Origin: Alphaproteobacteria bacterium
Lineage (GTDB): Bacteria > Pseudomonadota > Alphaproteobacteria > Caulobacterales > Caulobacteraceae
Direction: 5' to 3'
NCBI GenBank assembly: GCA_018820275.1
Contig: JAHJOO010000014.1
Coordinates: 62,001 to 126,000, forward strand
Length of the DNA stretch: 64,000 nt
The notes under the pieces are model-generated. The model was not told the origin of the DNA. It made no database searches and saw nothing but the letters and a program-made list of their open reading frames with translations. Of the stretch, positions 57,851 through 64,000 are shown one piece after another. Numbering within the stretch: the stretch's first letter is position 1; every line of letters begins with the position of its first letter. Made by a program: the position numbers and the translations under genes.

Positions 57851-60577
57851 TCAGCCGCCGAGGCGGGCCAGGGCGGCCTGATAGTTGGCCAGCTGGGCGG
57901 TCAGATAGGCCGGCACGGGGCCGGAGGCCGACGGCGTCGCCGTCGCCGGGTTCAGGGCCCTGTAGGCGTTGCGGACCGACGTCATGGCCGCCTGGAGGCG
58001 TTCGCCCGCGGCCTTGACGGAGTCGGCCGAGGTCAGCGTCAGGGTTCCGGGCAGATCGAGGCCGAAGGTGCGGGCCTCGCCCTGCTGGGCCGTCGGGCCG
58101 ACGAAGCCCGCGGACAGGCCGAGCCCGGCCAGGGCGTCGCGTCCCGGCTCTCCGGGGATCAGGACGGCCCCTTCGCGTCCGTCGCGGGCCGAGATCGACA
58201 GGCGCTGCAAGCCGGCGAAGGCGGCTTCCAGACCGGGTTTCGTGTCCGCGGCCGCGGATTCCGAGGCGACGGTGACCTTGAGCCGGCCCAGAGATGCGCC
58301 CTCGATCTTGCGGGCGAGCGACTGCAGCGTGTCGCGCGCGTCGATGGTGACGGCCACGGACCGTCCGCCGCCGGCCGGGGAGACGTAGAACCGGTCGCCG
58401 GCCCGCAAGGAGGTGGCATCCAGCAGGCGTTTGGACTCGGCCTGAACGATCTCGCCTTGAGGCAACCCCAGCCTGTCCAGGATCCCGCCGGCGTCGGCGG
58501 CGACGACCAGCGTCGCGGGGCGCGCCTGATCGCCGTCGCCGGCCCAGTCGCGGGTCCACTCCACGGCCCCGGTCAAGGGATCAAGACGGGCCAGATAGCC
58601 ACGCGTGGCGGCGTCCTCGGCGGCGTCCGCGGGCCGGTTCGAGACGCCGGTGATCCAGATCTTGCCGTCGTGCGCCTTCACGTCCGCCACGGTGTCGTTC
58701 CCGGCGCCGCCGAAATAGGTGAGGCGGTCGTCGGCCGAGACCGCGAGGCCGGTGTTCAGGGCAAGCACGAAGGCATCGGTGCCGCCGGCGTGAGCCCGGG
58801 TGACCGTGCCGACGTCGAGCGCGGCGTTGTGCGTCGTGCCGGAGACCACCACGCGGCCATCCTGCACGGAAATCCCGGTGGGGGTGCCGCCGGCGGTTCC
58901 GAGATCCCGCCGCGCGGCCAACGCCGGCTTGCCCTGGGCGTCCAGCGTCCAGTGCCGGACGATGAGCCGGCCATCCTCGACGCCCGTGGTGTAGACATCC
59001 TGCCCCACGGCGACCGAGGCGGCGACGGAGTCCTCGCCGGAGGTGCCGAACTGGGCGACGCCGACCGGGGCCGCGGTGAAGGCCGCGCCAGGATAGGGCT
59101 GGGTGGCGCGGAAGCTCTGGACGTAGCCGTCCCACCCGCCGACGGTCGCCGCGCCGGTCATGGCCGATTTCGCGCGCCCCGCGACTACGACCGTGCCGTC
59201 GGCGGCGAAGGCGACCGACGTCGCCTCGTCCGCCGCGCGGGCGCCGCGACGCTGGATCCATTGTTCGGCGCCGGCCGCGTCAAAGACGGCGACGAAGGAA
59301 TCGACCTCCGTCGCCACGTCGCCGGACTTGCCGGGCTCCAGGGCCCCGACGACCGACCCCGCCACGGCCACGCGGCCATCGGTCCCGACGGACAGCGCAT
59401 AGCCCGAGGCCTGACCGGCGGCGCCGAGCGTGCGGGTCGAGACGACCCTGCCCGCCGAGTCGAGCCGGACGAGCGCCACGTCGGACGTGCCCTTGACCGC
59501 CTGACCGGCGACGGGACCGTCGACGTCGGCGAGGAGCCACAGGCCGCCGTCGGCGGCCGCAGCCGAGGCCCGGACGGCCGCGTAGCCCTCCGGCAGGGCG
59601 GTCTGGGACAGGCGACCGTCGACCCACTGGGTCTCGCCGATGCGGGGGCCGGTGGCCGGGCCGGCACCGTCCTGATCCGACTGGAATTTCAGGACCTCGT
59701 GTCCGCCGGCCTTGCCGGAGGTCTGAACCACGTAGACCGCATCGCGCGGCGTGGGCTCCGAGAAGGCGACCGTCTCGCCCGTCGCGCCCCGGATCGCCAG
59801 CGCCCAGCGGTCAGGACCCGCGGGCAGCGTCACGGTCTTTCCGGCGACGGTGATCGTCTTGGGTTCGGACTTGACCTGCTCCCGGCCCACCCGGGTCTGG
59901 ACGCCCGCCGCCTGCAGCTGGTCATTGATGTGCTTGACCACGGCGTCGAGGGTGCGCGGCGTGGAGCCCATGTCGGCGAGGTCGATGTCGACGGCGGTGG
60001 TCGTGACCGTCGCCGTGAGGGTCTGCTTCACCGTGAGGGTGAAGGCGACATCGCCCTGGAAGGCGGCGACCGCCTGATCCGGGGCACCTTCGTGGATCGG
60101 GGCCGTGACCGACACAGCGGAGTCGCGGCGCACGGCGGCGGTGGTCTTGGAAAGGGCGCTGGTGGTGCCCTGCACCATGCGGACGTCCTGAAACTCCGCC
60201 GAGCCGACGTAACCGCCGATCTCTGCCAGCCCCGAGGCGAACCTCTTCTGGAGCAGGCTGAGCTCGGAGCTGGAAACGCCCTTGGTCGCCGCACGATTGG
60301 TCAGGGCGGTCAGGGTCTCGAGCCCTTGGTAGAGGGCGAACAGTCTTTTGTAGTCGCCCGAGGCGTCGGCGGCGTCGGGCGAGTAGGCGTCCTCGTCGAC
60401 GATCCGGCGCCCGCCGAGGGCCGCGCGCACGCGCTCGTCCGGGGCCGGAACCTCCGCCTGGGCGGACCAGGGCGGCGTCGGCTGCCGCCGTGAGGCCGCC
60501 AGCGCGGCGGGCGCGCTGAAGCCGGAGGACAGGGGCGTCCCTCCGAACAGGCCAAGAAGATAACTGTTGTCGATCAT
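57851..60577 (-). CDS. FlaEY-like flagellar protein with central beta-propeller
   Basis: A 908-residue protein. Its ends resemble flagellin/hook-associated proteins: the N-terminal helical LLQKRFASGLAEIGGYVG and, near the C terminus, AVTIDARDTLQSLARKIEG as in FliD/FlgE D-domains. Between them (about 320-660) lie SBBP-like beta-propeller repeats (VDSFVAVFDAAGAEQWIQRR, ATSVAFAADGTVVVAG). It lies downstream of the flagellins in the position of Caulobacter flaEY, a flagellin-assembly or modification gene of similar length. Identity with FlaEY is likely but rests on context and size. Confidence 0.6.
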   Translation of the reverse strand: MIDNSYLLGLFGGTPLSSGFSAPAALAASRRQPTPPWSAQAEVPAPDERVRAALGGRRIVDEDAYSPDAADASGDYKRLFALYQGLETLTALTNRAATKGVSSSELSLLQKRFASGLAEIGGYVGSAEFQDVRMVQGTTSALSKTTAAVRRDSAVSVTAPIHEGAPDQAVAAFQGDVAFTLTVKQTLTATVTTTAVDIDLADMGSTPRTLDAVVKHINDQLQAAGVQTRVGREQVKSEPKTITVAGKTVTLPAGPDRWALAIRGATGETVAFSEPTPRDAVYVVQTSGKAGGHEVLKFQSDQDGAGPATGPRIGETQWVDGRLSQTALPEGYAAVRASAAAADGGLWLLADVDGPVAGQAVKGTSDVALVRLDSAGRVVSTRTLGAAGQASGYALSVGTDGRVAVAGSVVGALEPGKSGDVATEVDSFVAVFDAAGAEQWIQRRGARAADEATSVAFAADGTVVVAGRAKSAMTGAATVGGWDGYVQSFRATQPYPGAAFTAAPVGVAQFGTSGEDSVAASVAVGQDVYTTGVEDGRLIVRHWTLDAQGKPALAARRDLGTAGGTPTGISVQDGRVVVSGTTHNAALDVGTVTRAHAGGTDAFVLALNTGLAVSADDRLTYFGGAGNDTVADVKAHDGKIWITGVSNRPADAAEDAATRGYLARLDPLTGAVEWTRDWAGDGDQARPATLVVAADAGGILDRLGLPQGEIVQAESKRLLDATSLRAGDRFYVSPAGGGRSVAVTIDARDTLQSLARKIEGASLGRLKVTVASESAAADTKPGLEAAFAGLQRLSISARDGREGAVLIPGEPGRDALAGLGLSAGFVGPTAQQGEARTFGLDLPGTLTLTSADSVKAAGERLQAAMTSVRNAYRALNPATATPSASGPVPAYLTAQLANYQAALARLGG

Positions 60578-60704
60578 GTGGACGCCTGAACGCAGGGTCT
60601 TCGATCGGTGCTGACGCCGGGTTAACGTCCGTCAACGGAACGGCGTTCTCGCCGATTCGTTAAGACGCCGCCGATCCGTCACCACCGCCGAGAGGTATGA
60701 TGCG

Positions 60705-60842
60705 ATGATCCGTCCGCGTTCCCTGTTCGCCGCGTTTCTGGCGCTGTACGGCCTGGCCGCCGCGCCGGGCCCCCGCGTCCGCCGCAGCCCCGTTCAGATC
60801 GGCGCGCGCGCGGGCGGCCTGAAGCCCGTCTCAAGGGCCTGA
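60705..60842 (+). CDS. Possible small secreted peptide (45 residues)
   Basis: A short frame with AGAGG about nine bases ahead of ATG 60705. The peptide opens with a signal-like stretch (PRSLFAAFLALYGLAAAPG) and a basic tail. It lies in the gap between the FlaEY-like gene and flagellin B, convergent with flagellin B. Too short for the ORF track and could be chance in GC-rich DNA. Confidence 0.25.
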   Translation: MIRPRSLFAAFLALYGLAAAPGPRVRRSPVQIGARAGGLKPVSRA

Positions 60843-60848
60843 AGCCCC

Positions 60849-60864
60849 GGCGGCGTCAGCCGCC
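60849..60864. terminator. Hairpin at the flagellin B stop
   Basis: GGCGGC-GTCA-GCCGCC forms a 6-bp stem whose loop holds the flagellin B stop codon complement (60856-60858). It may end the flagellin transcript. Confidence 0.35.
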
Positions 60865-61692
60865 GCGGAACAGCGACAGGATGATCTGCGGCGCCTGGTT
60901 GGCGATCGACAGCGCCTGCGCGCCCAGCTGCTGCTGGACCTGGAGGGCCTGAAGCCGCGCGCTTTCCTTGGCCAGATCGGCGTCCACGAGGTTTCCGACA
61001 CCGGACTCGAGCGTATCGGCGAGCGTGCTGACGAACCTGGAGTGCGCCCCGATCTGCTTGGCCTGGGCACCGACGTCGCCCAAGGCCGAGTTCAGCTGGG
61101 TGATGGAGTCGTCCAGCGCCGTCAGCGCCGAGGTGGCCCCCGTCACGGTCAGGAGCGAGTTCGACAGCGACACCTCGATGATGGAGCCGCCGAGGGTCAG
61201 GTTCTTGGCCGACAGGGTGATGGTCTGGGTCGCGTCGGAGTTGGCGAGGAACCGAATCCCGGGGGTCACCGTCCCGTTGAAGATGTTCGATCCGTCGAAG
61301 GTGGCGTTCTGGATGGCGGAGTTGATGGCCCGCAGCAGCGCCTGGAAGTCGTTGTTCAGGAGCTGGCGCGACTGGGTCCCCAGAGACTCGTCCTTGGACG
61401 CGACGACCTTTTCCCGAAGCTGGTTCAGGAGATCGGAGATCGACTCGCCCGCGGCCAGCGCTACGTCGGCGATGGCGGTGGCGCGGTCGAGGCTCTGCTT
61501 CACCGCCCCCAAAGACGAGATGTCGGCCCGCTGTCCTTGGGCGATGGCCCAGATGGCCGCGTTGTCCTTGGCTCCCTGGACCTTCAGGCCGGTGCTGATC
61601 CGGCTCTGAACGTCGCCGAGACGATCGTTCGTCCGCGACAGATTCTGGAGCGCGATCTGCGCTGCGGTGTTGGTATGGACGCTGTTCGTCAT
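60856..61692 (-). CDS. Flagellin B
   Basis: A 278-residue flagellin of the small Caulobacter type. The N-terminal D0/D1 part contains ALQNLSRTNDRLGDVQSRISTGLKV and AAIWAIAQGQR, the C-terminal D1/D0 part ends in the conserved LVDADLAKESARLQALQVQQQLG and SLFRGG. Polymerises into the filament outside the cell. Closely related to flagellin A; the FlaG gene lies between them. A CtrA-half-site-like TTAACCAT lies 55 bases upstream on the minus strand. Confidence 0.93.
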   Translation of the reverse strand: MTNSVHTNTAAQIALQNLSRTNDRLGDVQSRISTGLKVQGAKDNAAIWAIAQGQRADISSLGAVKQSLDRATAIADVALAAGESISDLLNQLREKVVASKDESLGTQSRQLLNNDFQALLRAINSAIQNATFDGSNIFNGTVTPGIRFLANSDATQTITLSAKNLTLGGSIIEVSLSNSLLTVTGATSALTALDDSITQLNSALGDVGAQAKQIGAHSRFVSTLADTLESGVGNLVDADLAKESARLQALQVQQQLGAQALSIANQAPQIILSLFRGG

Positions 61693-61746
61693 CCGGCCCG
61701 TGCCTCTTTGAAGTCGAGGTGAAGCTAGAGACCGAGTCGTGTGCGT

Positions 61747-61754
61747 ATGGTTAA
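61747..61754 (-). promoter_or_regulatory. CtrA half-site-like TTAACCAT upstream of flagellin B
   Basis: On the minus strand TTAACCAT occurs 55 bases before the flagellin B start. It matches one half of the Caulobacter CtrA site; the second half seven bases away is not conserved. No convincing sigma-54 site was found here. Confidence 0.3.
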
Positions 61755-61824
61755 CGCCAATTCACCACGACGAAACCCGCGCGGCCCTGGGGCGGCGCGG
61801 CGGAGGCCCGGAAATCCGGACGGT

Positions 61825-62106
61825 TCAGGCGCGGGTGTCGATCACCGAGCCCGAGGCGTAGTCGGCACCCTTCATCAGATCGACGACCTGTTCGCGCGGC
61901 ACCTGCCGCACGACCTCGCCGGTCAGCCGATCCAGGGTCTTGTAGATGTAGGAGCCGGCGCTCGGCCCCTCCTCGATCACAAGCCTGTACCGCGCCGCCT
62001 GTTCGGCCTCCTTGAAGGCCGGCGAACGGTCGAAGGTCCCCGTGGTCGCGGCACCCGAGGGCGCGGCGATGGGGCCGATGCGGGCTATTTTGGCATTGGG
62101 TTCCAT
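61825..62106 (-). CDS. flaG: FlaG flagellar protein
   Basis: A 93-residue protein with the FlaG domain (YRLVIEEGPSAGSYIYKTLD, TGEVVRQVPREQVVDLMKG). FlaG modulates filament length in several bacteria. A good AAGGAG ribosome binding site precedes ATG 62106, with a CCGGCC/GGCCGG hairpin immediately upstream of it. Lies between the two flagellin genes in the same direction. Confidence 0.85.
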   Translation of the reverse strand: MEPNAKIARIGPIAAPSGAATTGTFDRSPAFKEAEQAARYRLVIEEGPSAGSYIYKTLDRLTGEVVRQVPREQVVDLMKGADYASGSVIDTRA

Positions 62107-62115
62107 GTCTCCTTA

Positions 62116-62131
62116 CCGGCCTTTGGGCCGG
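62116..62131. other. Hairpin beside the flaG ribosome binding site
   Basis: CCGGCC-TTTG-GGCCGG is a perfect 6-bp stem just upstream of the AAGGAG site of flaG. It could cap the processed mRNA or modulate flaG translation. Confidence 0.35.
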
Positions 62132-62162
62132 CGCCTTCTGAAGAGGGCTCGCCGGACGAGCC

Positions 62163-62191
62163 GGCGGGCGCTCCCGGAGGAAACGCCCGCC
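62163..62191. terminator. Hairpin after flagellin A
   Basis: GGCGGGCG / CGCCCGCC form an 8-bp stem with a 13-base loop, 20 bases after the flagellin A stop on the minus strand. Likely a terminator or an mRNA-stabilising stem that leaves flaG at lower level. Confidence 0.45.
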
Positions 62192-62210
62192 GTCCGTCTG
62201 GGGTCTGCCC

Positions 62211-63041
62211 TTAGCGGAAGAGTCCGAGCAGGATCGACGTCGACGAGTTGGCGATCGAGAGCGCCTGGACGCCCAGCTGCTGCTTCGTCTGCAGCGCCTG
62301 GAGGCGAGCGCTTTCCTTGGCCAGGTCGGCATCGACGAGGTTGCCCACGCCGGTTTCGATCGTGTCCTGCAGCTTGCTCACGAACTTCAGGTGAGTGCCG
62401 AGGGAGTTCGAGCCGGTGCCCAGGCGAGCCAGGGAAGCCGACACGTTGTTGATCGAGGTGTTGATCGTGGTCAGCGCCGTGCTGGCCAGCGTCGCGGTGC
62501 CGATGGTCGCCGTGGCGGCCAGGGTCACGTTGGCGCCGCCCAGCGACAGGTTCTCGTCCTGAACGGTGATGGTCGAGCCCGTGGCATTGGACAGGGCCTT
62601 GAAGCCCGCGGTGGCCGAGTTGTTCAGCAGGTTCACGCCGTTGAACGACGCGTTGCTGACGACGGTGGCGATCTGGTCACGGATGGACTTGAAGTCCTCG
62701 TTCAGCGCCGTGCGGGCCGAGCTGGTCAGCGACGTGTCGCTGGCCGCCAGGGCCTTTTCCTTCAGCTGGATCAGCAGGTCCGAGACCGATTCGCCGGCGG
62801 CGATGGCCACGTCCGTGGCCGACTGGCCGCGCTGAAGGCTGTCCTTGACGGCGTTCAGAGCCCCGATTTCCGAACGCTGGCCCTGGGCGATGGCCCAGAT
62901 GGCGCCATTGTCCTTGGCGTTCGAGATCTTCTTGCCGGTGTTGATGCGACCCTGAACCACGCCCAGTTCGGCGTTCGTGGTTTGCAGGTTCTGGAGGGCG
63001 ATCAGCGCGCCCGCATTCGTGTTAACGCTGTTCAGCGCCAT
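62211..63041 (-). CDS. Flagellin A
   Basis: A 276-residue flagellin. ATG 63041 is set by the conserved N terminus (MALNSVNTNAGALIALQNL); the longer ORF lies in the leader. The rod-forming ends are intact (GRINTGKKISNAKDNGAIWA at the front, LVDADLAKESARLQALQ near the back, ending LLGLFR). Polymerises into the external filament. A sigma-54 promoter about 73 bases upstream and ftr-like palindromes further up predict FlbD control, and the roughly 63-base leader is where FlbT acts on flagellin mRNA in Caulobacter. Confidence 0.95.
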   Translation of the reverse strand: MALNSVNTNAGALIALQNLQTTNAELGVVQGRINTGKKISNAKDNGAIWAIAQGQRSEIGALNAVKDSLQRGQSATDVAIAAGESVSDLLIQLKEKALAASDTSLTSSARTALNEDFKSIRDQIATVVSNASFNGVNLLNNSATAGFKALSNATGSTITVQDENLSLGGANVTLAATATIGTATLASTALTTINTSINNVSASLARLGTGSNSLGTHLKFVSKLQDTIETGVGNLVDADLAKESARLQALQTKQQLGVQALSIANSSTSILLGLFR

Positions 63042-63113
63042 GGCACGTAGTCCTTCTTTCAAGGTGTCCGACGCCATTTTGGCTGCCGGGAGCGTTTTGC
63101 TCGGCAGATGTGG

Positions 63114-63130
63114 CAGCAAGGACGGGGCCA
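63114..63130 (-). promoter_or_regulatory. Sigma-54 promoter of flagellin A
   Basis: On the minus strand TGGCCCCGTCCTTGCTG carries the invariant GG (-24) and GC (-12) separated by exactly ten bases, with the TTGC box preserved. Transcription should begin at about 63104, giving a leader of about 63 bases. Confidence 0.8.
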
Positions 63131-63201
63131 GGAGGCCAGGTTCGCGATCTCCGCCTCTTCCTTGATTTCATTGCGGTACTTCTGATTCACCACGCTCACT
63201 G

Positions 63202-63220
63202 CCCGGCAAGTTCTGCCGGG
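63202..63220. promoter_or_regulatory. ftr-like palindrome 1 (FlbD enhancer candidate)
   Basis: CCCGGCAAGTTCTGCCGGG is a perfect 7-bp inverted repeat about a 5-base centre; extended it makes a 15-bp perfect stem (63194-63228). Its centre is about 107 bases upstream of the predicted start of transcription, the usual distance of Caulobacter ftr elements bound by FlbD. Confidence 0.6.
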
Positions 63221-63232
63221 CAGTGAGCCGTC

Positions 63233-63251
63233 TGCGGCAAAACCTGCCGGG
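63233..63251. promoter_or_regulatory. ftr-like palindrome 2
   Basis: TGCGGCAAAACCTGCCGGG has the same 19-base layout as palindrome 1 with two mismatched pairs. Centre spacing to copy 1 is 31 bases. Confidence 0.5.
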
Positions 63252-63254
63252 CCT

Positions 63255-63273
63255 CCGGGCACAATCTGCCGGG
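63255..63273. promoter_or_regulatory. ftr-like palindrome 3
   Basis: CCGGGCACAATCTGCCGGG repeats the 19-base layout. It ends exactly where the Rz1 stop codon begins, so the enhancer touches the lysis gene. Centre spacing to copy 2 is 22 bases. Confidence 0.5.
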
Positions 63274-63552
63274 TCAGGGGTCGGCGAGCGCCCGTTCGGC
63301 GGCGAGACCCTCCAGCGCCAGACGGCGCGCGCCGTCGCAGGCGATCAGGGCGGCGCCCCGCTCCGCGTAGACCCGCTCAAGGTCCGCGAGAGTCGCCGGA
63401 TCCGGCAGCACGGGCAGTCGGCACGGCGTCGTCGCGGCCGCCGGCAGACTGATCCTCGGGGGCGTCGCAGAGGTCGGGGGCGAGCCCGCACAGGCGGCGG
63501 TCAGCGTCACGCAGACGAGCGGCGCGGTCCGGCGGAAGAGGCAGGTGGGCAT
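63274..63552 (-). CDS. Rz1-like outer-membrane spanin lipoprotein
   Basis: A 92-residue protein with lipobox LTAAC (Cys about 21), a Pro/Ala-rich mature part and ADLERVYAERGAALIACDGARR, typical of Rz1-like lysis proteins. It starts out of phase inside the Rz gene and runs past its end, the classic overlapping spanin arrangement. Part of a lysis cassette. Confidence 0.7.
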   Translation of the reverse strand: MPTCLFRRTAPLVCVTLTAACAGSPPTSATPPRISLPAAATTPCRLPVLPDPATLADLERVYAERGAALIACDGARRLALEGLAAERALADP

Positions 63553-63850
63553 CGGGGGACTCCCTGACGGCCGCGGTCAGGTCGGCCACGATGGTCGTGG
63601 CCGCCGCGGTCCGGCGATGGTGGTGTTCGAGACGAACGGATTGCTCGGCCTCGGCCCGGGCCAGTCGGGACGAGGCAGCGGCGGCGGCCTCGGCCTGCGC
63701 CAGCCGGACCTCGAGCGCCGCGATGCGGCGCGAGGCCCGGTCGAAGGGGTCCCAGCGAAAGCCCAACGCCGGGGCGAGCCCCAACACGACCAGCAGGGCG
63801 GCCGCGGCGACAGCGACCCCCACCCCGAGCCTGCGGAGCGCGGGGCTCAT
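63377..63850 (-). CDS. Rz-like inner-membrane spanin
   Basis: A 157-residue protein with one N-terminal span (VGVAVAAAALLVVLGLAPALG) and a long alpha-helical, coiled-coil-like body (ALEVRLAQAEAAAAASSRLA). This is the i-spanin form. It overlaps the preceding endolysin by ATGA and the Rz1-like gene by 176 bases out of frame. Together the pair would bridge both membranes at lysis. Confidence 0.7.
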   Translation of the reverse strand: MSPALRRLGVGVAVAAAALLVVLGLAPALGFRWDPFDRASRRIAALEVRLAQAEAAAAASSRLARAEAEQSVRLEHHHRRTAAATTIVADLTAAVRESPDAHLPLPPDRAARLRDADRRLCGLAPDLCDAPEDQSAGGRDDAVPTARAAGSGDSRGP

Positions 63851-64000
63851 GGGTAGGCCCTTCGATCCAGCTCGAAATGCGGACCGTCCCGCAGGCGGGG
63901 CCAGTCGCCGCCCCAGACGAGGGCGACGGTCCGACGCCGGGCGGCGGCCTTCATCGCCGCCGCGATGCGGGGATACAGGGGCCAGTCCCAGCGGACCTGA
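63847..64000 (-). CDS. M15-type peptidoglycan endopeptidase (endolysin), C-terminal part
   Basis: Reading in from the right edge gives 50 residues ending at TGA 63847: VRWDWPLYPRIAAAMK, then VALVWGGDW and LRDGPHFELDR. This WGGDW...DGPHFEL end, with the zinc His, is the hallmark of M15 L-Ala-D-Glu peptidases and phage endolysins. Its stop overlaps the Rz-like start (ATGA). The first part of the gene is outside the window. Confidence 0.75.
   Translation of the reverse strand, partial: QVRWDWPLYPRIAAAMKAAARRRTVALVWGGDWPRLRDGPHFELDRRAYP

Noticed and set aside
63194-63273. Three palindromic repeats as a CRISPR array
   Set aside because: Only three unequal spacings of 22-31 bases with mismatched copies and no unique spacers; they fit flagellar enhancer sites.

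Overview
The window is high-GC DNA in which nearly every base is coding. It reads as the chromosome of a Caulobacterales alphaproteobacterium, most likely Brevundimonas or a close relative. Supporting signs are a Caulobacter-type TonB receptor, a two-flagellin/flaG/FlaEY-like flagellar block with a sigma-54 promoter and ftr-like enhancer sites, TamA-TamB, and a GyrA with Ala/Met at the quinolone positions. These are family-level inferences from reading the sequence; no database search was run.

Left part (1-20.4 kb): an HD hydrolase and a NadQ/NrtR-type NAD regulator, tRNA-Ser(CGA), and a secreted beta-propeller/amidohydrolase fusion. Next comes an alginate-utilisation locus. A GntR/FCD regulator and a TonB receptor face leftwards. 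They are divergent from a tightly overlapping operon of PL6 alginate lyase, PL17 oligoalginate lyase, MFS permease, SDR (probable DEH reductase) and an SGNH esterase. Alginate would be bound and imported at the outer membrane, cut by PL6 and PL17, moved inward by the MFS protein, and reduced by the SDR. A cysteine-cluster protein with a Fur-like box upstream and an M1 metallopeptidase follow.

Middle (20.4-37.4 kb): a complete-looking histidine operon yerC-hisG-hisD-hisC'B-hisH-hisA-hisF-hisIE with stop/start overlaps throughout. The hisC position is an aminotransferase-like domain that lacks its PLP lysine and is fused to HisB. Then come a TonB receptor, tRNA-Lys(TTT), an alpha-methylacyl-CoA racemase, a small lipoprotein and the tamA-tamB pair.

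Right-middle (37.4-57.8 kb): a membrane protein, then an arginine succinyltransferase (AST) operon (M20 hydrolase, astA, astD, astB), a lipoprotein, phenylalanine hydroxylase, HspQ, Ppx/GppA, two tandem cyclophilins, coaD, a class IV aminotransferase, gyrA, a lipoprotein SodC, an EamA transporter, a small membrane protein/NAD-binding protein/secreted protein set, ssb, and two envelope proteins. Two genes here (downstream of gyrA and at 55.66 kb) appear to start at CTG codons inside CTGA overlaps.

Right end (57.8-64 kb): on the minus strand, flagellin A, flaG, flagellin B and a large FlaEY-like protein. Upstream of them lie a sigma-54 promoter and three 19-bp palindromes. The far end holds a phage-type lysis cassette: the end of an M15 endolysin followed by an overlapping Rz/Rz1 spanin pair. 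No CRISPR array, insertion sequence or rRNA was seen.
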